From: Brevibacillus daliensis
GTDB lineage: Bacteria; Bacillota; Bacilli; Brevibacillales; Brevibacillaceae
Direction: 5' to 3'
Length of the DNA: 64,000 bases
Assembly (NCBI RefSeq): GCF_021245735.1
Contig: NZ_JAJISB010000030.1
Location: forward strand, 1-64,000
Position numbers and translations under genes: made by a program. The notes beneath the pieces are model-generated. The model was not told where the DNA came from and ran no database searches. It was given only the letters and a program-made list of their open reading frames with translations. Shown in pieces: positions 8,023 to 16,116 of this stretch (position 1 is the first letter of the stretch; each line of letters opens with the position of its first letter).

Positions 8023-9381
8023 ATGGAACGAAAAACGTATGTTATTAAACCTGAATGGGGAAAAGAATATCCAATAGTTAGTCACGGAAAAGGTATCTAT
8101 TTATATGACATAAACGGAAAGCGTTATCTGGACGCGTGTTCAGGAGCTGTAACAGCTAGCATTGGTCATGGTGTTGAAGAGATCGGGGATACAATGAAAG
8201 ATCAAGCTAGCAAGGTTTCCTTTGCCTACCGCTCTCATTTTACTAGTCAAGCTGTAGAGGCATTGGCTGAAAAAATGGCGAACTGGGCGCCAGGAGATCT
8301 AAACTGGAGTTTCTTTGTAAGCAGTGGTTCAGAAGCCACTGAAACAGCACAAAAGATCGCCATTCAATATTGGCAGGAGCAAGGAATTATGAGTAAAAAC
8401 CGAATTATGTCACGATGGATGAGCTACCATGGTATTACAATGGGTGCGCTCTCGATGTCCGGGCATGTATTACGCAGAAAACGATTCGTACCATTACTAG
8501 CGGATTATCCAAGTATTTCACCTGCTTATTCTTATCGATATCAAGAAGAGAAGGAAAGTATTGAACAATATGCAAGACGTGCTGCTGATGAATTGAAGAC
8601 AGCTATTTTACGTACAGGAGCAGATCAGATTGCCGCATTTATTGCTGAGCCTATCGTGGGTGCTTCAGGTGGGGCAGTAGTAGCGCCAGAGGGGTATTTT
8701 GAACGTATCAGAGAAATTTGCACGAAGCATAACATCCTGTTTATCGCTGATGAAGTCATGACAGGTGTGGGACGTACGGGGAAAAACTTTGGAATTGACC
8801 ACTGGAATGTAGCACCTGATCTCATGGCTTTGGGGAAAGGCATGAGCGCAGGATACACCCCGATGGCATCCACCATGGCGAGTGATCAGATTATGCAAAC
8901 AATTGGGGCCGGTAGCGGTTCGATTATGGCTGGTCATACCTATAGTGCCAATCCGCAATCTGCTGCGATCTGTCTAGCTGTAATAACGTATTTGGAGAAA
9001 CATGACCTTGTGAACAAGGCAGCCGAATCAGGAGAGTATCTATTGCAACAACTGAAAAAGGTAGCAGAAGAAAGTTTACTTGTCGGGGAAGCACGGGGTA
9101 AAGGGTTATTGTGTGGCCTTGAGTTCGTTAAGAATAAGACAACCAAAGAACCATTTCCACTTGCAGATGGCTTGACGAATAATATCATTCAACGAGCCTT
9201 TGCTAAAGGATTAATGCTTTATCCGGCAGGTGGTGGATTAGATGGAGTAGCGGGAGATGCCGTCATTATTTCACCACCACTCGTTATTACGAAAGAAGAA
9301 ATTGATGAACTGGTTTCGATGTTAAAAGAGACCTTACAGGAGATAGAAGCAGAAATAGGCAGAACACAGATTATGATCTAA
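8023..9381 (+). CDS. yodT: Class III PLP aminotransferase (YodT-like)
   Basis: A 452-residue omega-amino-acid aminotransferase. Visible are SSGSEATETA (phosphate binding), FIADEVMTGVGRTG (Asp contacting the pyridine nitrogen) and the PLP lysine in ALGKGMSAGY. Together with the two CoA-transferase subunits and M20 deacylase directly downstream, it matches yodT in the B. subtilis lysine-degradation group, where it would transaminate acetylated beta-amino-acid intermediates. It is the first gene of a four-gene operon. The ribosome site AAGGAAGGG is rather far from the ATG. Confidence 0.85.
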   Translation: MERKTYVIKPEWGKEYPIVSHGKGIYLYDINGKRYLDACSGAVTASIGHGVEEIGDTMKDQASKVSFAYRSHFTSQAVEALAEKMANWAPGDLNWSFFVSSGSEATETAQKIAIQYWQEQGIMSKNRIMSRWMSYHGITMGALSMSGHVLRRKRFVPLLADYPSISPAYSYRYQEEKESIEQYARRAADELKTAILRTGADQIAAFIAEPIVGASGGAVVAPEGYFERIREICTKHNILFIADEVMTGVGRTGKNFGIDHWNVAPDLMALGKGMSAGYTPMASTMASDQIMQTIGAGSGSIMAGHTYSANPQSAAICLAVITYLEKHDLVNKAAESGEYLLQQLKKVAEESLLVGEARGKGLLCGLEFVKNKTTKEPFPLADGLTNNIIQRAFAKGLMLYPAGGGLDGVAGDAVIISPPLVITKEEIDELVSMLKETLQEIEAEIGRTQIMI

Positions 9382-9410
9382 ACAGGGAGAGAGGAGGAAG
9401 GTGTGCAAGT

Positions 9411-10103
9411 ATGGGGAATACGTGGAATAAGGAAATAAGTCTACAGGAGGCTCTCTCTTACTTTCATAGTGGAATGACCCTGATGGTAGGAGGATTTGGT
9501 GGGGTTGGGAATCCGCCTAGCCTGATTCAGGGGATGCTGGATAAAGGGGTTACTGAGTTAACCATCATTAGTAATGACACAGCTTTTCCCGATATAGGAT
9601 TGGGGCGACTCATTACCAATCGCAGAGCTAAGAAGGTCATTGCTTCTCATATTGGTTCCAATCCGAATGCCGGTTCACAAATGACGGCGGGCGAATTGGA
9701 AGTAGAGTTTTGTCCACAGGGGATTCTAGCTGAAAGAGTTCGTGCGGGTGGAGTTGGCCTAGGCGGAATATTATCTGATATTGGAATTGGAACAATCGCT
9801 GAAAAAGGTAAGGAAAAAATAACGGTAGCAGATAAAGAATATTTGCTAGAAACGCCATTAACAGCTGAAGTGGCCATTGTTTATGCCAAAAAAGCGGATC
9901 GCTTCGGTAATCTGGTATATGATACGAGCGCTCGCAATTTTAACCCTCTGGTTGCAATGGCTGGTGACATTACCATTGTTGAAGCGGAAGAAATTGTAGA
10001 AGTGGGTGAGCTGGACCCGGAAGAGATCGTGACCTCAGGGGTCTTTGTTACCTATATCGTGAAGAGCGAAGGGGTGAACTGGAAATGGGCATGGGAGAAG
10101 TAA
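9411..10103 (+). CDS. yodS: CoA-transferase subunit A (YodS-like)
   Basis: A 230-residue alpha subunit of a class I CoA transferase, with the glycine-rich loop VGGFGGVGNP near the N-terminus and VGLGGILSDIGIGT. It pairs with the next gene to move CoA between a carboxylate and an acyl-CoA. In B. subtilis the pair YodS/YodR acts on beta-amino-acid derivatives of lysine breakdown. The gene overlaps the next one by 19 bases, which suggests coupled translation and a fixed subunit ratio. Confidence 0.87.
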   Translation: MGNTWNKEISLQEALSYFHSGMTLMVGGFGGVGNPPSLIQGMLDKGVTELTIISNDTAFPDIGLGRLITNRRAKKVIASHIGSNPNAGSQMTAGELEVEFCPQGILAERVRAGGVGLGGILSDIGIGTIAEKGKEKITVADKEYLLETPLTAEVAIVYAKKADRFGNLVYDTSARNFNPLVAMAGDITIVEAEEIVEVGELDPEEIVTSGVFVTYIVKSEGVNWKWAWEK

Positions 10104-10771
10104 TAGAGGCGAGTCAAACAGAGAATTATCGTGATAAGATCGCCAGACGAGCTGCACAAGAAGTAGAGGATGGAATGCTAATTAATTTAGGAATTGGAAT
10201 ACCTACAAAAGTAGCAGATTTTATCCCAAGTGAAAAAAGTGTCTTCTTCCATGCGGAGAATGGTATAGCTGGAACAGGTCCAAGTCCATTACCAGGCGAA
10301 GAAAATGCCAACCTGTGTAATGCAGGAGGGTTTCCTGTTACATTGGTTCCAGGTGCTTCCTTCTTTGATAGTGCAACTGCTTTTGCGATCATTAGACGTG
10401 GGCTTTTGGATATGACAATATTAGGCGTGCTTGAAGTTAGCCAGCAAGGAGACATTGCGAACTGGATCGTGCCAGGAAAACGGGTTCCTGGGATGGGCGG
10501 AGCTATGGAACTGGCACAAAAGGCGAAAAAAGTGCTTGTATTAACCACTCATCTCGACAAACAGGGCAGATCCAAAATTGTCAGAGAGTGTAATCTTCCA
10601 TTAACAGCTAAAGCAAGTGCTGATTTGATCATCACAGATATGGCTGTAATGGAAGTGAAAAAAGAAGGACTGTATCTGCGTGAAGTGATGCACCCATATA
10701 CGGTTGCTGATGTGATTGGAGCCACGGAAGCCGAATTGTTAATTGAAGGAGATGTCAAAATTTTTAGATAG
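10085..10771 (+). CDS. yodR: CoA-transferase subunit B (YodR-like)
   Basis: A 228-residue beta subunit. The catalytic glutamate is visible in HAENGIAGTGP, which forms the glutamyl-CoA thioester in this family, and PGMGGAMELA is also typical. The start ATG lies inside the end of the upstream alpha-subunit gene. Another ATG two codons later is possible. Confidence 0.88.
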   Translation: MGMGEVIEASQTENYRDKIARRAAQEVEDGMLINLGIGIPTKVADFIPSEKSVFFHAENGIAGTGPSPLPGEENANLCNAGGFPVTLVPGASFFDSATAFAIIRRGLLDMTILGVLEVSQQGDIANWIVPGKRVPGMGGAMELAQKAKKVLVLTTHLDKQGRSKIVRECNLPLTAKASADLIITDMAVMEVKKEGLYLREVMHPYTVADVIGATEAELLIEGDVKIFR

Positions 10772-10782
10772 GAGGGGTTGGA

Positions 10783-12075
10783 TTGGTTAATGGTGTGTTG
10801 GCGTTGGAGTGGCAAGAAAGAATACGAGAACAACTGAAAAAGGATCGTAAGGAAGCGGAAGAGTTACTGCAAACCTGGGTGCGAGAGGCTAGTGTACAGG
10901 GGGAAGAGGCTAGCATTCAAAAGCTGATTGCAAATAAGCTTGTAGAGATGGGTCTTGAGGTAGATGAGTGGGTGATGGAGGGCGACGAGTTATTACAGCA
11001 TCCTTATTTCGTATCTCCTCGTACACAATTCGAGGGGAGTCCTAATGTAGTAGGCGTTTGGAGGGGAACAGGTGGCGGTCGTTCTCTCATTCTAAATGGA
11101 CATGTGGATGTCGTACCAGAAGGAGATCGAACGCAATGGTCTCTTGATCCTTTTAGTGGTGAAATAATTGATGGCAAAATATATGGACGTGGAGCAACGG
11201 ATATGAAAGGGGGAAACCTTTCCTCGCTTTTAGCTATTCAAACACTGCAAAGACTGGGAATTAGATTACAAGGAGATGTAATCTTTCAAAGTGTGGTAGA
11301 AGAAGAGAGCGGTGGAGCAGGTACGCTGTCAACTATTCTGCGAGGGTACAAAGCGGATGCTGCCTTGGTTCCCGAGCCAACCAACATGAAGATTTTTCCG
11401 AAACAACAAGGATCTATGTGGTTTCGCCTTTACATAAAAGGGAGATCAGCACACGGTGGAACCCGTTATGAGGGAGTTAGTGCCATAGAAAAGTGTGTTA
11501 AAGTGATTGCCATGATTCAACAATTGGAAAAGGAACGGAACGATCGGTTGGAAGATCCTTTATATGCCAAGCTTCCCATTCCTATTCCAATCAATCTCGG
11601 GGTGATTGGAGGAGGGAAATGGCCATCCTCTGTAGCCGATCTTGTTACATTAGAAGGACGCATGGGTGTTGCTCCTGGTGAAGAAATGGAAGATGCAAAA
11701 AAAGAAATGAAAGCAGCCATAGATCGCCTTTCCGAAGAGGATGAATGGTTCAGCAAGCATCCAATCGAGTTAGAGTGGTATGGTGCCAGATGGGTTCCGG
11801 GAGATGTAGAGATGGAACATCCGTTGATGGAAACCCTTATTAGCTTATATCCAGCTGTTGTAGGTGCAGAGGCTATCATTGAGGCATCACCGTGGGGAAC
11901 GGATGGTGGTCTGTTGACTAAGCTAGCAGATACTCCTGCAATCGTAGTAGGACCAGGAGTAACTCAGGTGGCACATTATTCTGATGAATATATTGTGCTA
12001 GATGATATTTTCACTTGTGCAGAGTTATTTGCTCTTACGTTACTAGAATGGTGTAAAAATAACGGAAAAAATTAG
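10783..12075 (+). CDS. yodQ: M20-family deacylase (YodQ-like)
   Basis: A 430-residue metal-dependent deacylase of the ArgE/DapE group. Zinc-site motifs are visible: NGHVDVVPEGD, GRGATDMKGG (bridging Asp), VVEEESGGAG (catalytic Glu) and RSAHGGTRYEG in the dimerisation lid. In the yod locus it is thought to remove an N-acyl group from a lysine-derived intermediate. The start codon is TTG, supported by GGAGGGG seven bases upstream. It is the last gene of the operon. No clear terminator is seen before the tRNA-Ser gene 57 bases on. Confidence 0.85.
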   Translation: MVNGVLALEWQERIREQLKKDRKEAEELLQTWVREASVQGEEASIQKLIANKLVEMGLEVDEWVMEGDELLQHPYFVSPRTQFEGSPNVVGVWRGTGGGRSLILNGHVDVVPEGDRTQWSLDPFSGEIIDGKIYGRGATDMKGGNLSSLLAIQTLQRLGIRLQGDVIFQSVVEEESGGAGTLSTILRGYKADAALVPEPTNMKIFPKQQGSMWFRLYIKGRSAHGGTRYEGVSAIEKCVKVIAMIQQLEKERNDRLEDPLYAKLPIPIPINLGVIGGGKWPSSVADLVTLEGRMGVAPGEEMEDAKKEMKAAIDRLSEEDEWFSKHPIELEWYGARWVPGDVEMEHPLMETLISLYPAVVGAEAIIEASPWGTDGGLLTKLADTPAIVVGPGVTQVAHYSDEYIVLDDIFTCAELFALTLLEWCKNNGKN

Positions 12076-12084
12076 TGTAAGCCC

Positions 12085-12113
12085 TTGTGTTTTTAGGATG
12101 GATGTGCTATATT
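12085..12113 (+). promoter_or_regulatory. Promoter of tRNA-Ser copy 1
   Basis: TTGTGT (12085-12090), a 17-base spacer and TATATT (12108-12113), ending 18 bases before the tRNA 5' end. Confidence 0.65.
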
Positions 12114-12131
12114 ACTAGTTGTAAGCAACAC

Positions 12132-12220
12132 GGAGGGATACCGAAGTGGTCATAACGGGGCGGTCTTGAAAACCGTTAGGCGGCAACGTCACGGGGGTTC
12201 GAATCCCTCTCCCTCCGCCA
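12132..12220 (+). tRNA. tRNA-Ser (UGA), copy 1
   Basis: The acceptor GGAGGGA pairs with TCCCTCC. The anticodon loop ctTGAaa and a long class II variable arm (gttaggcggcaacgtcac) are present, and CCA is encoded at 12218-12220. The first 86 bases are identical to a second gene at 19231. Confidence 0.95.
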
Positions 12221-12246
12221 TTCTAATTACTCACATACATACAAGT

Positions 12247-12286
12247 ACACCACTTGAGGAAGTTATTCCTAAGTGGTGTTTTTTTA
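12247..12286 (+). terminator. Terminator after tRNA-Ser copy 1
   Basis: ACACCACTT (12247-12255) pairs perfectly with AAGTGGTGT (12271-12279), followed by seven T. Confidence 0.85.
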
Positions 12287-12337
12287 CTGTATCAGAAAGT
12301 ATATAATTTTGAGGTGTGAACTACTGTAGTGGGGTGT

Positions 12338-12650
12338 CAGAAGAAGCACATTTTTTGTCTGTGAACTCGTTAAGATCCCGCAAGGGAGCGAATACTGTCC
12401 GCTACACAGTAAAGAGTGCGGAAAGTGCAAAAGTCGTATATGCTACGCAGTGTCTCATGGGTTGCACTTTTTAACTATATAAGAATGTATAAACTTCTGG
12501 GCTTCGCTTCCTTATCCGCATGAAAAACATCCGCTAAAGAAGAACCAGCTTCTTCGAAAGACTTCGATAGAAGTTTTTCTTATCCGCACTCTTTGCTATG
12601 CAGCTAGGTAGGACCTTAAATAGTTCTGGACAAAAAATGTGCTTCTTCTG
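12338..12650. repeat. MITE-like element, copy 1 (family A)
   Basis: A 313-bp non-coding element with perfect 22-bp terminal inverted repeats (12338-12359 and 12629-12650, outer part CAGAAGAAGCACATTTTTT). Internal stretches, such as CTGTCCGCTACACAGTAAAG and GCTAGGTAGGACCTTAAA, recur in a second element at 45112-45367. A further internal stretch (about 12478-12560, with CATGAAAAACATCC and AAGAACCAGCTTCTT) recurs at 56966-57040. It encodes no plausible protein. The element looks like a miniature inverted-repeat transposable element or a structured-RNA repeat. Confidence 0.75.
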
Positions 12651-12715
12651 CCAAGGGCTACACGGGAAAAAATTCAAACAAAACCAATTGACTGAAAAAA
12701 ACAGCTTATGGTAGG

Positions 12716-12760
12716 AAAAAGAGTGTATCGTCGAACATTAGTTGACGATACACTCTTTTT
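12716..12760. terminator. Bidirectional terminator downstream of manA
   Basis: GAGTGTATCGTC (12721-12732) pairs with GACGATACACTC (12744-12755), 12 perfect pairs, with an A-run on one side and a T-run on the other. Confidence 0.85.
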
Positions 12761-12769
12761 TATTTCAAC

Positions 12770-13714
12770 TTATATACTTGCAGCGATACACGTCGTATTA
12801 CCTTTTATCTCATATTCGTTAAAACCATTAGGTAATAAAAAATGGTCGCCTTTTTTAAAGGAATAATGCTGATTCTCTTTAATGATTTCGCCTTCTCCAT
12901 CAATAACACTAACAAGAAGGAACTTCTCTTGTTGTATGAGGGTAGCCGAACCAGCTAACTCCCACTTTTTCACTGAAAAATACGGACCTTCGATAAAAGA
13001 TGTTACACTCAAATCGTCCACTTTATCATATAGAACCGTTAGCTGATCGGATGTAAATGGAGTTTCCGTTACTTCAATGCTTTTTTGAAGATGGAGCTCC
13101 CGTAAATTCCCCTCTGCATCCCTTCTATCATAATCATATAATCGATAAGTCGTATCAGAGTTTTGCTGAGTTTCTAATATTAAAATCCCTTTACCGATTG
13201 CATGAACAGTTCCACTTGGGACATAGAAGAAATCTCCAGGTTTCACCTTAACTCGATGTAACAATTTATTCCATTCTTCATGTTCTATCATAGAGATTAA
13301 TTCTTCTTTTGTTTTCGCATGATGCCCATAAATGATTTCAGCATCTTCTTTGCAATCAATAATATACCAACATTCCGTTTTCCCAAGTTCTCCATTTTCA
13401 TGCAGATTCGCATATTCATCATCTGGATGTACTTGAACAGATAAATCTTGATTGGCATCTAAAATTTTTGTGAGAAGGGGAAAACGATCCCCTTCCACAT
13501 CTCCAAATAATGATCGGTGATCTTTCCACAATTCACCTAAAGTCATGCCTTTATATTCACCATTCTTCACAACACTTTGTCCATGTGGATGTGCTGCAAA
13601 AGCCCAGCACTCTCCAGTTTGCTCAGATGGAATCTTATAACCAAAGGAGGTTAATCTCGTTCCGCCCCAAATTCTTTCTTTAAAAACAGAAGCAAAAAAT
13701 AATGGTGCAGTCAT
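12770..13714 (-). CDS. manA: Mannose-6-phosphate isomerase, class I
   Basis: A 314-residue zinc enzyme that interconverts mannose-6-phosphate and fructose-6-phosphate. The cupin metal site is visible: QVHPDDEYA (Gln and His ligands), GKTECWYI (Glu ligand) and PSGTVHAIGKG (His ligand). It lies 18 bases downstream of the mannose PTS gene, so the sugar phosphorylated on import goes directly to glycolysis. The order manR-manP-manA matches the B. subtilis mannose locus. GGAGGG precedes the ATG. Confidence 0.93.
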   Translation of the reverse strand: MTAPLFFASVFKERIWGGTRLTSFGYKIPSEQTGECWAFAAHPHGQSVVKNGEYKGMTLGELWKDHRSLFGDVEGDRFPLLTKILDANQDLSVQVHPDDEYANLHENGELGKTECWYIIDCKEDAEIIYGHHAKTKEELISMIEHEEWNKLLHRVKVKPGDFFYVPSGTVHAIGKGILILETQQNSDTTYRLYDYDRRDAEGNLRELHLQKSIEVTETPFTSDQLTVLYDKVDDLSVTSFIEGPYFSVKKWELAGSATLIQQEKFLLVSVIDGEGEIIKENQHYSFKKGDHFLLPNGFNEYEIKGNTTCIAASI

Positions 13715-13732
13715 ATTGAAAATCCCTCCATA

Positions 13733-15676
13733 CTATACGATGTCATCTAATAGCTTGTATGCTTCTTCTTTTGTTTGGACGGATATTAACTGTTCTCTAA
13801 AACTGTCATCCATAAGTTTTCGAGAAAGCATTTGAAGGATTTTCAGATGTTCATTACCTTCACTTTCTTTTGGTACAGCAATCATAAAGATTAATTTTGC
13901 ATCCGTTCCATCAAGGCTTTTCCAATCTACGCCGGATTGTTTAATTCCAAATACTACACGTGGTTTCTTAACAGCATCCGATTTCCCATGGGGAATCGCA
14001 ATGTTCATGCCAATGCCTGTTGTACTTTGTTCTTCACGTTCCATAATAGCTTGTTTGAACTCAGACTCTGAATCTAATACACCAGCATGATACAATTTGC
14101 TAATCATTTCATCAATGATATCGTCACGTGTTTCACCAATTAAGTTAGTATCAATAAGCTCTAAACTTGTGATATCTGTTAGTTTATTAATTTCTACCAT
14201 TTCAATTTGGCTATTTTCTGTTTGCTGCTCGGGTATTTCTTTTGTTGTTGAAACCTCTTTGATTTCTTCTACTTTTGGTTTATCTTCATTTGAAACATCT
14301 TTTTTCAATACATTTATTAAAACAGCAGTTACGATAGAACCTGCAATTACAGCGATAAAGAACATAAGTACATTATCTACTGCTCCTAGCACGGCAACGA
14401 TTGGACCACCGTGCGCAACTTTATCTCCTACATGACCTAACATCGCAATAACAGAACCTGTCATCGAACCAACCATAATACTAGGAATTACTCGGAGTGG
14501 ATCTTGTGCCGCAAATGGTATAGCACCTTCTGTTATACCAAATAGTCCCATGGTAAAGGATGCTTTCCCCATTTCTCTTTCTGACTCTCGGAATTTTCCT
14601 CTACTTAAGAATGTAGCAAGTCCCATACCAATTGGTGGAATACAGATCGCGACAGCGATTGGCCCCATAATTTCATAATTTCCTTCTGCAATCATTGCTG
14701 AACCGAATAGAAATGCTACCTTATTTACAGGACCACCCATATCGAAAGAAATCATAGCTCCTAAAATTAATGCTAGAAGAATGGAACTTGTTCCTTGCAT
14801 ACCTGCTAACCAAGCTGTTAATGAATCAAAAACTTGTGCTACAGGTGCACCAATAAGAAACACAAATGCTAAACCTACAAGTAATGAAGCAAATACAGGA
14901 ATGATAATAATGGGCATAATTGGTTGAATCGCTTTTGGAACTTTTATTTTCTTAATTCCTAATGCAATATATCCCGCTAAGAAACCAGCAATAATACCAC
15001 CTAGAAAACCAGCACCACTTGCACTTCCATAAAAACTTCCCGTTGCCGCAATGTATCCGCCAATCATACCGGGAACAAGACCTGGTTTATCTGCAATACT
15101 ATAAGCGATAAATCCGGCTAGAATTGGAACCATGAATAGGAAGGAGGCACCGCCAATTTGTTCAACTGTTTTCCAGAAAGATCCATCTGGAATCACTAAA
15201 CCTCCAGGCGTTTTTTCGCCTCCAAGTGTTAACGCAATGGCAATCAGTAACCCACCAACTACAATGAATGGAACCATATAAGATACACCATTCATTAAAT
15301 GACGATAAATAGGATTTTGCTTTTTCTCCTGATAATTACTTTCTCCTGATTTTGACTCTGATTGATATACAGGCACATCACCACTTATTACTTTTTGAAT
15401 CAATTGTTCTGGCTTTCGGATACCATCTTGAACTCCAACCACCAACAATTTTTTCCCGATGAATCTGTCTTTATTTACTGTTTTATCTGCTGATATAATG
15501 ATACCGTCTGCTTCACGAATTTCCTTTTCTGTAAGCTCATTTTCTACCCCTACGCCACCTTGGGTTTCAACTTTCATTTGAACCCCTAATTTATCCGCTG
15601 CTTTTTGCAAATTTTCCGCTGCCATGTAAGTATGGGCAATCCCATTAGGGCACGATGTAATTGCTAATAGTTTCAT
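13733..15676 (-). CDS. manP: PTS mannose/fructose-family transporter EIIBCA
   Basis: A 647-residue membrane permease that imports and phosphorylates a hexose, most likely mannose given manA next to it. Domain order is EIIB (phospho-Cys9 in TSCPNGIAHT), a short linker, EIIC with about eight or more hydrophobic segments (residues about 110-440, including GPVNKVAFLFG), a charged linker and EIIA (phospho-His in IAIPHGKSDA). The fructose-type fold is normal for ManP. A longer reading adds 14 residues, but AGGAGG lies directly before the Met chosen here. Confidence 0.9.
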   Translation of the reverse strand: MKLLAITSCPNGIAHTYMAAENLQKAADKLGVQMKVETQGGVGVENELTEKEIREADGIIISADKTVNKDRFIGKKLLVVGVQDGIRKPEQLIQKVISGDVPVYQSESKSGESNYQEKKQNPIYRHLMNGVSYMVPFIVVGGLLIAIALTLGGEKTPGGLVIPDGSFWKTVEQIGGASFLFMVPILAGFIAYSIADKPGLVPGMIGGYIAATGSFYGSASGAGFLGGIIAGFLAGYIALGIKKIKVPKAIQPIMPIIIIPVFASLLVGLAFVFLIGAPVAQVFDSLTAWLAGMQGTSSILLALILGAMISFDMGGPVNKVAFLFGSAMIAEGNYEIMGPIAVAICIPPIGMGLATFLSRGKFRESEREMGKASFTMGLFGITEGAIPFAAQDPLRVIPSIMVGSMTGSVIAMLGHVGDKVAHGGPIVAVLGAVDNVLMFFIAVIAGSIVTAVLINVLKKDVSNEDKPKVEEIKEVSTTKEIPEQQTENSQIEMVEINKLTDITSLELIDTNLIGETRDDIIDEMISKLYHAGVLDSESEFKQAIMEREEQSTTGIGMNIAIPHGKSDAVKKPRVVFGIKQSGVDWKSLDGTDAKLIFMIAVPKESEGNEHLKILQMLSRKLMDDSFREQLISVQTKEEAYKLLDDIV

Positions 15677-15699
15677 TTCAATCCTCCTAAAACTCATTG

Positions 15700-15713
15700 T
15701 GTAAGCGCCTACA
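15700..15713 (-). promoter_or_regulatory. cre-like CcpA site upstream of manP
   Basis: TGTAAGCGCCTACA (on the other strand TGTAGGCGCTTACA) matches the consensus TGWAANCGNTNWCA at all but one fixed position. It lies 24 bases before the manP ATG, where bound CcpA would block transcription in the presence of glucose. Confidence 0.65.
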
Positions 15714-15750
15714 ATCACTATATATCAAATAGATAGGGGCAAAAGTTTCG

Positions 15751-15775
15751 TTTTTTACCGTAGATTGCGGAAAAA
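15751..15775. promoter_or_regulatory. Candidate ManR operator (dyad)
   Basis: The dyad TTTTTACCG-N6-CGGAAAAAT lies about 75-100 bases upstream of the manP start, a typical place for an activator site. Assigning it to ManR is inference from position only. Confidence 0.35.
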
Positions 15776-15913
15776 TCGATCTTTTACTTTAGTAATGTGG
15801 ATATTATTCCCTGTCATGATATAGGCGATACGCACGGGCTTTCTAAAGGACGGAAGTGGTGAATACACGGGGACTCTAACAGAGTGGAGTAGAGAATAGC
15901 ATAAATAGCAGGA

Positions 15914-16012
15914 ATGCTGTCACGTGAAAATTTCCTGACAGCAATGAAAGAAAAAGGGGAGTATCCTATTAGGAAAGGGTATGAAGTAGTTCGAAGATCA
16001 ATGAAAAAGTAA
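15914..16012 (+). CDS. Doubtful 32-residue ORF in the manP-manR gap
   Basis: The 440-base gap between manP and manR holds the cre site, the dyad and this short reading frame, which is rich in Lys/Arg and starts at an ATG after a weak AGCAGGA. I recognise no family. It may be chance or a remnant. The rest of the gap shows nothing clear except a short AGGGGAG/CTCCCCT hairpin just after the manR stop. Confidence 0.15.
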   Translation: MLSRENFLTAMKEKGEYPIRKGYEVVRRSMKK

Positions 16013-16116
16013 ACGAGGAAAATCGAAGGGACGTTTGAGTAATACCTAAATGAAATGCCATATAACGAACAGTATGTAGGGAGGTGTGAGAGATAGGGGA
16101 GAAAGTCACTCCCCTC

